64,000 nt of DNA from Polyangium fumosum (lineage in GTDB: Bacteria > Myxococcota_A > Polyangia > Polyangiales > Polyangiaceae), in assembly GCF_005144585.1 (NCBI RefSeq), contig NZ_SSMQ01000048.1, positions 32,029 through 96,028 on the forward strand, given 5' to 3'. The stretch's first letter is position 1, and every line of letters begins with the position of its first letter. The position numbers were made by a program, and so were the translations under genes. The notes beneath the pieces are model-generated. The model did not search any database and was not told the DNA's origin. It saw only the letters and a list, made by a program, of their open reading frames with translations. Below are positions 7,769 to 16,986 of the stretch, one piece after another.

Positions 7769-10700
7769 ATGACCCGGCTGGAAGACGTTACGATCACAGA
7801 AGAACTCGCGAGGACCGCGAGGTCACGGCTGTTTCGTGGTCGCAGGGAGAGCGACGGCCTTCCGGTGCGCGTGAAGGTGCTCCGCGCCGAGTCCAATCGC
7901 GTCGCTGACGTCGCCAGCTTCAAGCACGACTATCAACGCCTGTCGCGCCTGCACGACCCTGGCGTGGTGCGCGTGCACGGCTTCGAGCCGACCGGCGAGG
8001 GCATGGCCCTGGTCCTCGCCGAGGTCGAGGGCGAGCCCCTGTCAGCCCGCCTGACGTCGCCCGCTGGCGCGCGCGCTCTCCTGGACCTCGCCATCCCGCT
8101 CACCACGGCGCTCGGCGCGATCCACGCGGCCGGCGTCGTGCACCGGGGGCTTTCGGCGGCGAGCATCGTCGTCGACGCGAGCGGCCGCCCCACCATCGCG
8201 AGCTTCGGCGCGGATGCGGCGCTGAGTCGTGAACATGACGCACTTTACGAACCGCATTTCGTCGTCGAGACCCTGCCCTTCTTCGCCCCCGAGCAGACCG
8301 GGCGCATGAACCGCGGCGTCGACGAGCGCTCCGACCTCTATTCGCTGGGCGTCATCTTCTATGCGCTCCTCACCGGGCAATTGCCATTCCGATCCCGGGA
8401 CCCGCTGGAGCTCATCCACGCGCACCTCGCCCTCGCGCCCGAGCGGCCTTCCAAGATCGTTTTCGACGTGCCGCCGCCGCTCGAGGCGATCGTGCTGAGG
8501 CTGCTCGAAAAGAACCCCGAGGATCGCTACCAGAGCACGAAGAGCCTCCTCGCCGACCTCGAGGCTTGCCGGCAGCGGCTCCGCCCCGAGGGGGGCATCG
8601 ACGAATTCCCGCTCGGAGCGCTGCACGAGAACGCCCTCCTGCTGCTCCGGAACAAGCTCTACGGGCGCGAAAACGACGTCGCGGAGCTCGTCGCGTCCTT
8701 CGAGCGGGTGCTCGGCCAGGCGCGCGAGATCGTGCTCGTCTCGGGCTACTCGGGCGTCGGGAAGTCCTCGCTGGTCGCGGAGATCTTGAAGCCGCTCGCG
8801 CGGGCCAGGGGCTATTACATCACGGGCAAGTACGACCAGTTGAACCGCGAGGCGCCCTACAGCGCCATCCTCCAGGCGTTCGACGGGCTCGTCCGGACCA
8901 TCCTATGCGAGAGCGAGGGACGCGTGCGCGCGTGGAAAGAGGCGCTCCTCGCCGCGCTCGGCCCGAACGCGCCCGTCGTCTGCGAGGTGCTCCCCTCGCT
9001 CGCGCACGTCCTCGGCGATCTGCCGCCCGCGCCGGCCCTCGGGCCCCTCGAGGCCCAGAATCGATTCACCCTCGCGATGCGGAGGTTCGTCTCGGTATTC
9101 GCCCGGCGCGCCCATCCGCTGGTGCTCTTCCTCGACGACCTGCAATGGACCGACGCGGCGAGCCTGCGCCTGCTGACCACGCTCCTGCTCGACGACAGCA
9201 TCGAGGCACTCTTTTTCACGGGCGCTTACCGCGACAACGAGGTGAATGTCGCGCACCCGCTCCGCACGACACTCGCGGAGCTGCGAAAGGGCGGCCTCGG
9301 CCTGCGGGAGATCGTGCTCGGCCCGCTCCGGATCGAGCACGTGAAAGAGCTGCTCGCGGACAGCCTGCGCGCGCCGAGCCCCGAGGGCGCGGCCGAGCTC
9401 GTGCTGCAAAAGACAGGAGGCAATCCATTTTTCGTGCGTCAGCTCTTGCGGTCGCTCCACGAAAAGGGGGCCCTCGAGCCCGGACCGGACGGATCGCTCG
9501 GCTGGAGCTCGCTCGAGGCGATCACCGCGATGCCACACATGGCCAATGTGGTGGACTTGATGCTCGACGCGATCCGGCATCTGCCCCGGGTCACGCAGGA
9601 GGCGCTGGAGATCGGCGCCGCCATTGGCAGCCCGTTCGAGCTCCGCACGCTCAGCATCGTCGCCGCATGCGCGCCGGAGGAGGCCTACGGCCGCCTCGCC
9701 CCGGCCCTCGAGGCAGGGCTCGTGGCGCGCGCCGGCGAGTTCTACCGTTTCACCCACGACAAGATCCAGGAGGCCGCCTATGCGATGCTCGCCGAGGACG
9801 AGCGGGTCGCGCTCCACCTGCGCATCGGGCGCCTCTTTTCGAAGAAGAGCGACGCGCAGAGCCTGTTCGACGCCACGGGTCACCTGAACAGCGCGCGCGC
9901 GCTGGTGCAGGAGGCCGCGGAGCTCCTCGCGCTCTGCAAAATGAACCTCGCCGCCGCCGAGCGTGCCGAGGGGGCAGCCGCGTTCCCAGCCGCTCTCCGC
10001 TACCTCGAGCACGGCATCGTCCTGCTCCCCGCGGACGCCTGGGACGCCCATTACGATCTCGCGCTCCGTTATTTCATGAAGAAGGGCGAGATGGAGGCTT
10101 TGTGCGAGCGTCACGCGCAGGCGCGGGAGACGCTCGGCCAGGCCTTCACGCACGCCCGGAGCCGCCTCGAGCGCACCCAGGTCCGGCGGCTCGTGATGAA
10201 CGCCCACGTCTTGACGAACGATCTCCTCGCCGCCCTCGATGAGGGCCTCGCCGCGCTCGAGCCCTTCGGCATTCATCTGCCGCGCTTTCCGAGCGATGAG
10301 GCGAGCAGCGCCGAGCTCGACGCGACGCTCGCCGCGCTCGAGGGCCGCCCCATCGATTCGCTGGTCGAGCTGCCGCTCCTTTCGGATCCCGAGATCATGG
10401 TCCTCCAGGACGTGCTCGAGGACATGCTCTCGCCCTGCTACTTCGTCTCGCCGAACAACCACGCGATCACGGTGGCGAAGATGGTGCAGCAGGCGCTCGC
10501 GCACGGGCTGTCGAAGCACACGATCTATGCGTTCGTGAATTTCGGGATGTTCCTCTGCGTGCGGGGGGACATCGAGCTCGGCTACCAGTTCGGAAAGCTC
10601 GCGGTGCGGGTGAGCGAGCGTTATCCGGAGAAGAAATCCGAATCGATGCTCTGCAACATGTGGGGCGCGTTCGTGCAGCACTGGAAGGAGCCCTATTCGA

Positions 10701-12646
10701 AGTACAAGGAGAACTTCCCGCGGGGCGTGCACGTGGGCCTCGAGACGGGCCAGTACGTCTGGGCCTTTTACAATGCGACGAACATCCCCACGAACAGCCT
10801 GCTGCGGGGCGCGCGCCTCGAGGAGGTCGTCGAGGAGGCGGCGGCGCTCGCGCCGGTGTGCAAGCTCGACATCTCGGGCGGCTTCACCTGGATCGTGAAC
10901 GCCGCTGCCCAGATCGCGCAGAACCTTTCCACTCCGTCCGCGCGCAGCGACAGGCTGGTGGGGGATTGGCTCGACATCGACGCCGTCCGGAGCACGGCGA
11001 CCGCGATGGGCAACCGCGCCGTGCTGTTCTTCGCGGATAACTTCGCCATCATGCACGACGTCTTCCAAGGCCGTTACGCCGAGGCGGCGGAGGTGGCCCT
11101 CGGGGCCGAGCCCGACATCCCCTCGGTCAAGAGCTGGCACGTGAGCGTCGTCTATCACTTCTATGCCTCCCTGGCGCTGCTGCTGGCCGCGGAAGAGGCC
11201 ACGCCCGAGGTGCGCGCGAGAAACCTGGCCCGCGCCGAGGCCTCCGCCGAAAAGCTCTCTTGCTGGGCCGATCTGTGCCCGGACAACCACCGGCACCGCG
11301 CGCTCCTCTTGCGCGCCGAGATTGCCCGGGCCCGCGGCGAGCGCCTTTCGGCCGTCGATCTCTACGATGAGGGCATCGCGGCGGCGGCCGCGGGAGGTTT
11401 CGTGCAGGACGAGGCGCTCGGCAACGAGCTGTGCGCGCGTTATCACCTGCGCCTCGGAAAGCCGAAGGTCGCGCGCACGTACCTGCACGAGGCGCACGCG
11501 CTCTACGGTCAATGGGGGGCGGCCGTGGTGACGGAGCGCCTCGAAAAGAGCTTCTTCGCGCTCATGCCGCGCGCCGCCCACGGGCCGCACGTGGGCGCCA
11601 ACGCAGGGGCGGAGGACGGGAACGCGCGGGCGCTCGACGTGCACGCGGCCATCAAGGCCATGCAAGCCATCTCCGGCGAGGTGGTGCTCTCGCGCCTGCT
11701 CTCGAGGCTCTTGCGGATCGCCCTCGAGAGCGCCGGGGCGACGCGGGGCATTTTGATCCTCAAAGAGAATGACGATCTCTTGATCCAGGCCGAGGAAGAG
11801 CTCCAGCGCGGAAAGGTCACCCTGCTTGCGGGCGTGCCCCTGGATACGCGCGAGGATTTGCCCACGGGAATCGTGCATTACGTGGCGCGGACGGGCGAGA
11901 GCATGGTCCTCGGGGACGCGGCGAGCGCGGAGCCGTTCTCCGGCGATCGCTGGCTCGCGCAGGGCAAGGCGCGGTCGCTCCTGGCGGCGCCGGTGGGCAA
12001 GCGCGGGCAGATCGTGGGGGTGCTCTATCTCGAGAACGAGCTCGCCGCCTTCGCATTCACGCCCGATCGCGTGGAGCTCTTGCGGATGCTCTCCACGCAG
12101 ATGGCGATATCCATCGAGAATGCGCTGCTCTACGCGAGCCTGGAGCGCAAGGTGGAGGACCGGACCCGGGCGCTCGAGGAGGCGCATGCGGAGATCGTGA
12201 CCTTGAGCGACGAGCGCGAGCGCAGCCAGGCGGAGATGCTCGAGCGCAGCCATGCCCTCATCGCGCGCCAGGAAGAGCTCATCCGGGCACTCTCGACGCC
12301 CATCCTCCAGGTCTGGGACGGGGTCCTGGCATTGCCCCTCATTGGCGCGCTCGACGGCCCGCGGGCCGCGGAGATCACCGAGCGGCTGCTTTCGCGCGTG
12401 GCGAGCTCGGCGACGCGCTTCGCGATCATCGACGTGACCGGCGTGGACACGCTGGATGGGCAGGCGGCCGAATTGCTGGTGCGCATCGGGCGCGCCGTGG
12501 AGCTGCTCGGCGCGCGGACGCTCATCACCGGGCTTCACGCGAGCGCCGCCCGCACGCTGGTCTCCCACTGCGTCGATCTGCGCGGGATCGAGACGCGCGC
12601 CAACCTGCGCGACGGGTTGCGGCTCTGCCTCCGGCGCCTTGCCTGA
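7769..12646 (+). CDS. Signalling hub: pseudokinase - AAA ATPase - GAF - STAS
   Basis: A 1625-residue multidomain protein. Residues about 8-270 have a Ser/Thr-kinase fold and keep the beta-3 Lys (Lys36, VRVKVLR). The catalytic loop reads HRGLSAAS instead of HRDLKPxN and DFG reads SFG, so catalytic Asp, Lys, Asn and the metal Asp are all gone. Residues about 320-650 form an AAA/STAND-type ATPase with Walker A GYSGVGKSS (about 325) and Walker B LVLFLDDLQW (about 450). A long helical TPR-like middle follows, then GAF (about 1300-1450), a coiled coil and a C-terminal STAS domain (about 1500-1620) with IIDVTG and LITGL, both RsbR-type Thr sites kept. Known relatives of this architecture end in a histidine kinase; here STAS takes that place. 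Start has GAGG about 8 bp upstream. Confidence 0.9.
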   Translation: MTRLEDVTITEELARTARSRLFRGRRESDGLPVRVKVLRAESNRVADVASFKHDYQRLSRLHDPGVVRVHGFEPTGEGMALVLAEVEGEPLSARLTSPAGARALLDLAIPLTTALGAIHAAGVVHRGLSAASIVVDASGRPTIASFGADAALSREHDALYEPHFVVETLPFFAPEQTGRMNRGVDERSDLYSLGVIFYALLTGQLPFRSRDPLELIHAHLALAPERPSKIVFDVPPPLEAIVLRLLEKNPEDRYQSTKSLLADLEACRQRLRPEGGIDEFPLGALHENALLLLRNKLYGRENDVAELVASFERVLGQAREIVLVSGYSGVGKSSLVAEILKPLARARGYYITGKYDQLNREAPYSAILQAFDGLVRTILCESEGRVRAWKEALLAALGPNAPVVCEVLPSLAHVLGDLPPAPALGPLEAQNRFTLAMRRFVSVFARRAHPLVLFLDDLQWTDAASLRLLTTLLLDDSIEALFFTGAYRDNEVNVAHPLRTTLAELRKGGLGLREIVLGPLRIEHVKELLADSLRAPSPEGAAELVLQKTGGNPFFVRQLLRSLHEKGALEPGPDGSLGWSSLEAITAMPHMANVVDLMLDAIRHLPRVTQEALEIGAAIGSPFELRTLSIVAACAPEEAYGRLAPALEAGLVARAGEFYRFTHDKIQEAAYAMLAEDERVALHLRIGRLFSKKSDAQSLFDATGHLNSARALVQEAAELLALCKMNLAAAERAEGAAAFPAALRYLEHGIVLLPADAWDAHYDLALRYFMKKGEMEALCERHAQARETLGQAFTHARSRLERTQVRRLVMNAHVLTNDLLAALDEGLAALEPFGIHLPRFPSDEASSAELDATLAALEGRPIDSLVELPLLSDPEIMVLQDVLEDMLSPCYFVSPNNHAITVAKMVQQALAHGLSKHTIYAFVNFGMFLCVRGDIELGYQFGKLAVRVSERYPEKKSESMLCNMWGAFVQHWKEPYSKYKENFPRGVHVGLETGQYVWAFYNATNIPTNSLLRGARLEEVVEEAAALAPVCKLDISGGFTWIVNAAAQIAQNLSTPSARSDRLVGDWLDIDAVRSTATAMGNRAVLFFADNFAIMHDVFQGRYAEAAEVALGAEPDIPSVKSWHVSVVYHFYASLALLLAAEEATPEVRARNLARAEASAEKLSCWADLCPDNHRHRALLLRAEIARARGERLSAVDLYDEGIAAAAAGGFVQDEALGNELCARYHLRLGKPKVARTYLHEAHALYGQWGAAVVTERLEKSFFALMPRAAHGPHVGANAGAEDGNARALDVHAAIKAMQAISGEVVLSRLLSRLLRIALESAGATRGILILKENDDLLIQAEEELQRGKVTLLAGVPLDTREDLPTGIVHYVARTGESMVLGDAASAEPFSGDRWLAQGKARSLLAAPVGKRGQIVGVLYLENELAAFAFTPDRVELLRMLSTQMAISIENALLYASLERKVEDRTRALEEAHAEIVTLSDERERSQAEMLERSHALIARQEELIRALSTPILQVWDGVLALPLIGALDGPRAAEITERLLSRVASSATRFAIIDVTGVDTLDGQAAELLVRIGRAVELLGARTLITGLHASAARTLVSHCVDLRGIETRANLRDGLRLCLRRLA

Positions 12647-12688
12647 ACTGCCTGCGAGGAGCCGGTCTCCTGTCTCCTCCGCGGGGCT

Positions 12689-13591
12689 TCAGGATTTTCC
12701 GGCGCGCATCCGGTGGTGCGCCAGGCGGTCGCTCGTGCTCAGGGTCTCGGGATGACGCTCCCCCAGCGTCTTTTCTTGAAGGTCGAGCAGCCTCCGCGCG
12801 CACGCCTCCGCCTCCTCGTGTTTCTCCTGCACGGCCAGCATGTATTCGAGCAGGAACAACGATTTCAAATGGTCCGGGTGGCGTTCGCCCAGCGTCGCCT
12901 CTTTCAGGGCCGCCACCCTGCGTAGGAGCCCCTCGGCTTCGCCTGCATTCCCCTGCTTCTGCAAGACGCTCGCGAGCCCGCTCGCCGCCGACCAGAACGC
13001 GGGATGGTTTGGGCCCACCGCGCGCTCCTCCAGGACGAGCGCCCTCCGGTGGACCGCCACGGCCTCGTCCACCTTGCCCCCGATGCCCAGCACACCGCCG
13101 AACAAGCCGAGCAGCGACCGATAAGAGGGCCTTCCGCCGTCCCGCGCGTCGTCCTTTTGGGAGAGGGCGCGCGAGAGGCTCACCTCGGCCTCCGCGTCTT
13201 TTTCGTATTTCCCGAGGACGTTCACGAGGACGTGCAGCGACGCCTCGGTCCGAGGCTCGTCGGGCCCCAGGACCTTCTCGTGGAGCGCCAGCACCTCCCG
13301 GAGCAAGGCGACCGTTTCTTCGGGTCTGTCCTGGCTCGTCAGGACGGCCGAGAGGAGGTTCAGCGACACCGGATAGGCGACATGGCGCGGGTCGAGCGCG
13401 TGGCCTTCGAGGGCCAGCGTTCGGCGCAGGAGCGCCTCGATCTCGGCGAACTTCCGTTGCACCAGGAGCGGCTCGACTTGCTTGACCAGCGCGGCGTCGT
13501 CCAGCGCGAAGGCCGCAGGTGCGCCCGTCGATGCTCGTTCCGTGGCGACCTGCTCCGTTTTTTTGCCCTTGAACCAGTCGAAAATGCCCAT
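12689..13591 (-). CDS. TPR protein, kinesin-light-chain-like repeats
   Basis: A 300-residue protein that starts MGIFDWFKGKK and then consists of tetratricopeptide repeats of about 42 residues, each with the HP-containing turn of the TPR_12 type (LGPDEPRTEAS, VGPNHPAFWSA, LGERHPDHLKS, LGERHPETLST). There is no signal peptide or membrane segment, so it is cytoplasmic and probably a protein-protein scaffold. It converges with the large hub gene (42 bp between stop codons). Partners are not evident. Confidence 0.82.
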   Translation of the reverse strand: MGIFDWFKGKKTEQVATERASTGAPAAFALDDAALVKQVEPLLVQRKFAEIEALLRRTLALEGHALDPRHVAYPVSLNLLSAVLTSQDRPEETVALLREVLALHEKVLGPDEPRTEASLHVLVNVLGKYEKDAEAEVSLSRALSQKDDARDGGRPSYRSLLGLFGGVLGIGGKVDEAVAVHRRALVLEERAVGPNHPAFWSAASGLASVLQKQGNAGEAEGLLRRVAALKEATLGERHPDHLKSLFLLEYMLAVQEKHEEAEACARRLLDLQEKTLGERHPETLSTSDRLAHHRMRAGKS

Positions 13592-13689
13592 GGCGTAGCG
13601 AACCTACCCACAAATCCCCCCTCGGTTCAACCCGCGTCGTCCCGTACGACCCCGTCTCTCCGGCCGAAGCTGCGCGTCGCTCGATGGCG

Positions 13690-13925
13690 CCACCTCGCCA
13701 GGACGAGCAGGTTTCGGGCGCTCGTGGGTGCTCGGGCGTTCGAGGGGTGGCGGGAGACGGTGACGCGTGGGTGTTCGAAACGTTCGAACACCCTCGCGTC
13801 ACGGTGACGCGTGGGTGCTGGGGCGGTTGGAGACGCAGAGGAGATGGTGGCACGTGGGTGTTTTGAACGTTCGAACACCCTCGCGTCACGTCGACGCGCG
13901 GGGGTCGCGACGTTTGAAGACGCCG
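13690..13925 (-). repeat. Family-2 palindromic tandem repeat, locus I
   Basis: About two and a half units of an approximately 80-86-bp repeat. The units contain TTCGAACGTTCGAA-like palindromes (GTTCGAAACGTTCGAAC, TTGAACGTTCGAAC), followed by ACCCTCGCGTCACG and a CGTCACGGTGACG palindrome. The same family lies at 26627-26885 in the opposite orientation. It occupies the middle of the 521-bp gap between the TPR gene and the glycerophosphodiesterase gene. No open frame in it has coding character. Confidence 0.75.
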
Positions 13926-13958
13926 GAGCCAAGCCGGCGGCGCTGCCCGTTGCCTGTT

Positions 13959-14106
13959 GAACCCCCCTCCAAGGTCTTGCCACGGGCCCGTTGGAAGAAC
14001 TGCGCGCTGCGCAGTTCTTCCACCTTCGGTCCAGGCCGTGCCTGGTCCGGGTCGAGGGGCGGACAGCCCCCGCGGGGTCCGGGGCAGCGCCCCGGCGGCG
14101 CGACGC
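13959..14106 (+). repeat. Family-1 dispersed hairpin element, copy A
   Basis: The main hairpin spans 13992-14022: 14-bp perfect stem (arm TGGAAGAACTGCGC) with a 3-base loop. It is followed by a CCAGGC/GCCTGG hairpin and a CCGGGGC/GCCCCGG hairpin. Conserved text before the main hairpin includes GGTCTTGCC. The element ends 7 bp from the stop codon of the glycerophosphodiesterase gene on the minus strand, so it could also fold in that gene's 3' end. Other copies are at 27791, 32384, 32567 and 63875. Confidence 0.85.
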
Positions 14107-14112
14107 TCCCCG

Positions 14113-15324
14113 TCACGGGCTCAAACGGGCGCGTGCCTTCACGGCTTCGTCGGGGAAATCGCTGAAGACGCCGTCGATGCCGAGGCGGTAGAAGACATCG
14201 TATTCGCTTGCTGGGGTCGCCTTGTAGTCTCCGGCGAGGAACATCCCTTCGCTGCGGAACGTCCACGTGTGCACGAACAGGCCCTTTCCGTGCGCGCGCG
14301 TGATGAGATCCGTTGGCGCCAGGGAGGTTCGATCGGCGTCGTCCACGGTGCCGTCGCCGTTGACGTCGTCGGCGGCGCCGTCGTTGTCCGCGTCCACGCC
14401 TTCCACCGACACGATGTATCGCTTCCACGGCGACACGCCGTCGGCATAACCTGCGAGGAATGCGAGACCTTCGTCGGTGAGCAGGTCTGCGAACGTGCGC
14501 GGGTCGTTCTTCTTGGCGAAATCGTACGGTTTGTCGTAGGGCGGCGCGAGCAGGATGGAGCCGTCCAGCGCGACGCCGTCTGCGTCGATGAGCTGCACCA
14601 GGGGCAACGACGTCTTTTGCCGCAGGGCTTGCAGGTTTCCGACCTCGAAGGACTGGATGATCACCTTCGCGTTGGGGCCTGTGAGCCCGGCTTGGTCGAG
14701 GGCGGCGAGGAGTTTGTCTTCGAGCGGGAGGCCGAGCTCTTCGTGGTAGGTCGGGTGCTTCGTCTCCGGGTAGATGCCGATCACGCGCCCGGTTTCCTCG
14801 GACTTCGCCTTGGCGAGCGCGAGGACCTCTTCGAACGTCGGGATCTCGTACTTGCCGTTGTGCTCCTGCGGCCGGTAGCTGCGCGGCTGCACGGCGCGGA
14901 GCTGCTTGATCTCCGCCAGCGTGAAATCACTCGCGAAAAAACCTTCCACGGAGACGCCGTCGACGAGCTTTGTCGTCTTCCGGTCTGCGAACTCGGGTTT
15001 CGAGGCGACGTCGGTCGTCGAGCCGATCTCGGGCTCGTGGCGTGCGATGAGGTGGCCGTCCTTTGTGGCGACGAGGTCTGGCTCGATGAAATCGGCGCCT
15101 TGCTCGATCGCCAGCGTGTAGCTCTCGAGCGTGTGCTCGGGCAGGTAGCCGGAGGCCCCGCGATGGCCTGTCACGAGCGGCGCCTCGCCGTGCAGCGTCT
15201 TCCAGGGCTCGGGCGGGGTCGTCGCGGGAGGACGCGGGCTCCCGCCGTCGCCGCAGCCCACCACCAAGGCCGAGAGGAACACCCCGAGGAGGGCCGTACG
15301 CGCTTGGATGCTCGATGTCTTCAT
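14113..15324 (-). CDS. Secreted glycerophosphodiester phosphodiesterase with a Ca-loop insert
   Basis: A 403-residue lipoprotein (lipobox LVVGC) of the GDPD family, which hydrolyses glycerophosphodiesters to glycerol-3-phosphate and an alcohol. The family signature is VTGHRGASGYLPEHT (catalytic His, Arg) with FIEPDLV and the second His in HLIARHEPEI; C-terminal HTWTFR and GIDGVFSDFPDEA are typical of the GlpQ-type barrel. Residues about 311-331 (DNA about 14332-14394) carry two EF-hand/dockerin-like loops (DADNDGAADD, DVNGDGTVDDAD), an insert that is unusual in this family and may bind calcium. The start at 15324 is preceded by GAGGAAAACC; ATG 15339 is an alternative. It probably scavenges phospholipid head groups outside the cell. 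Confidence 0.9.
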   Translation of the reverse strand: MKTSSIQARTALLGVFLSALVVGCGDGGSPRPPATTPPEPWKTLHGEAPLVTGHRGASGYLPEHTLESYTLAIEQGADFIEPDLVATKDGHLIARHEPEIGSTTDVASKPEFADRKTTKLVDGVSVEGFFASDFTLAEIKQLRAVQPRSYRPQEHNGKYEIPTFEEVLALAKAKSEETGRVIGIYPETKHPTYHEELGLPLEDKLLAALDQAGLTGPNAKVIIQSFEVGNLQALRQKTSLPLVQLIDADGVALDGSILLAPPYDKPYDFAKKNDPRTFADLLTDEGLAFLAGYADGVSPWKRYIVSVEGVDADNDGAADDVNGDGTVDDADRTSLAPTDLITRAHGKGLFVHTWTFRSEGMFLAGDYKATPASEYDVFYRLGIDGVFSDFPDEAVKARARLSP

Positions 15325-15467
15325 GGTTTTCCTCGTCATGGATTGTATTCGTGTTGCCTTCGTGGATACGCCGATCTCGTTGGGGGGCGCGAGGATGCGC
15401 GGGCAAGTTGACGATCCTGCGACGGTCACGAAACACTCTGCCGCCTGCGCCGGAGCGTCGCCGGGGC

Positions 15468-15998
15468 TCACGTCCCGCCGCAGGCCTCGTACTCCGCCTT
15501 GCACGCGCCCATCGCCGCCTGCTGCGCGCACGGCGCGCAATCGCCCGTGATTCCCTCGCCGGCGCACTCCACCTTGCACGCGTCGGCGCATACGCCTGCC
15601 GCGCAGATGCAGGTGATGAACGCGTCCGTCGGGGGAGCCTCCGCGGCCAGATCGCAGCCTTGCACGCATGGACAGCAGATGCCGTCCCCCGGGCAACACC
15701 CGTCGCTGCGCCCCGCGGGGCACGTGCATTCGGCGCCCCCGAGCTCCGCCTTGCAAGGACCAAAGCCGCTGCCGTCGTCGAGGCACCACGCGATGCCCGG
15801 CGGGCTCACGGCGTGGCATGTGCACGAGGTGGTCTCGCCGGGAACACAAACCGTCCCGCCGCCGCCGCCGCCCGTGCCCGTCGCGCTCGTCGAGCTCGCC
15901 GCGGAACCGCCGCTGCCCGACGGGTTCGGGGCCTCCACGGTGGAGCCACAGGCGGCGAACACGGCCGTGATCAGAGCAAAAGCCAAAAAGGTTCGCAT
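15468..15998 (-). CDS. Small Cys-rich lipoprotein
   Basis: A 176-residue protein: signal MRTFLAFALITAV with FAAC lipobox, a Ser/Gly linker, then about 20 cysteines in dense pairs (CVPGETTSCTC, CTCPAGRSDGCC, CCPCVQGC, CICAAGVCADAC, CAPCAQQ). The pattern suggests a disulphide-knotted extracellular module; no family is recognised. It lies between the glycerophosphodiesterase and a TetR gene on the same strand, with gaps of about 143 and 60 bp, so it may be the last gene of the TetR unit or be transcribed alone. Confidence 0.7.
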   Translation of the reverse strand: MRTFLAFALITAVFAACGSTVEAPNPSGSGGSAASSTSATGTGGGGGGTVCVPGETTSCTCHAVSPPGIAWCLDDGSGFGPCKAELGGAECTCPAGRSDGCCPGDGICCPCVQGCDLAAEAPPTDAFITCICAAGVCADACKVECAGEGITGDCAPCAQQAAMGACKAEYEACGGT

Positions 15999-16058
15999 GG
16001 GGTCCCATACCACCGATCGCGACGCCTGCGGAATCCCTCTCAAGAGGCATTCCTCGGA

Positions 16059-16754
16059 TCACTTGCCGAGGAGCTGCGCGCGCATGTCGTCGAGCATCGT
16101 GCCGAGTCGCAAGGCCGCGGCTTCGACGGCTGCGCGATCCGGCGGCTCGGGCCGCTCGAATGCGTCGCGCACCGTGGCGGCCAGGATGTCCGCTTGCCGC
16201 TCCAGCGTGGGCCCCTCGTGCGACGGGAGCTTCGATAGCAAAAACGAACCCGCCAGGATGGCCTCGATGGCGTGGGCCTGATCGGGGAGCGGGCGCTCCA
16301 CGCGGATCAGCCCGTGATCCCGAAAGACCTGCAACATCCGGGTGAGGTGGTCCGCGAGCCCGAGGACGCGGGCCAAGGACGGCGCCGATCGGTCCGGCGC
16401 GAGCGCGCCCAGGATATCGGCTTCCTCTCCGAAAATGGCCCGCGCGAGCGGGCGCCCCGTGTGGAGCAGGAACATCGAGCGAAACATCCGGTGCGGCAGC
16501 ACCATCCTCGGCTCCTCGCGAATCTCGTGGATCTGCGCGTCGAGCATGGCGGCGACCTCGCGGCGCAAAAGCTCCATGAAGAGCGCCTCCTTGGACTTCC
16601 AGTGGAGGTAGATGGTGCCTTTCCCTACACGAGCACGACGCGCGATGTCGTCGATCGTGACCCGCTTGTAGCCCCACCCGAGGAGGAGCTCCTGGGCCAC
16701 CACGAGGATCCGCTCGCCGCGCCCTCGGTGCTGCTCGTCATCCTGCGCCGCCAT
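16059..16754 (-). CDS. TetR-family repressor
   Basis: A 231-residue regulator. N-terminal helix-turn-helix about residues 30-60 (VTIDDIARRARVGKGTIYLHWKSKEALF) followed by an all-helical ligand-binding domain. It is divergent from the phosphotransferase-like/MFS operon that starts at 16987, with 233 bp between. This is the usual arrangement for a TetR repressor that controls a neighbouring efflux or detoxification operon and itself. The ligand is unknown. Confidence 0.88.
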   Translation of the reverse strand: MAAQDDEQHRGRGERILVVAQELLLGWGYKRVTIDDIARRARVGKGTIYLHWKSKEALFMELLRREVAAMLDAQIHEIREEPRMVLPHRMFRSMFLLHTGRPLARAIFGEEADILGALAPDRSAPSLARVLGLADHLTRMLQVFRDHGLIRVERPLPDQAHAIEAILAGSFLLSKLPSHEGPTLERQADILAATVRDAFERPEPPDRAAVEAAALRLGTMLDDMRAQLLGK

Positions 16755-16808
16755 CGCGCCGCACTCTACAGCGACCCAAGGCGGAGGACCAACACCGACG
16801 GGTACTGG

Positions 16809-16833
16809 ATGACCAACTTTCCAAACGGGTCAT
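16809..16833. promoter_or_regulatory. Possible operator in the tetR divergent gap
   Basis: An inverted repeat ATGACC - 13 bases - GGTCAT lies between the divergent TetR and phosphotransferase-like genes. Size and place fit a TetR-type operator, but the arms are only six bases, so chance is possible. Confidence 0.3.
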
Positions 16834-16986
16834 GGAGTCCTGGACAGCACGCCGGGGATCCCCTAGCCTCGCGATCGTCACGCTTCCGTAACGAGATCGT
16901 CACCGAGGAGCGAGGCGCCCCCTCGAACGAGAGCGAGCGGGTCCGGCTCCTCAGGCAATCGCTTCCATCAGGACGAGGTGAAGGCA

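Noticed and set aside
8903..12568. A 1221-codon open frame on the minus strand across the hub gene
   Set aside because: It is the antisense shadow of a well-supported 1625-residue gene with clear domains; its translation is low-complexity Arg/His/Glu text with no domain.
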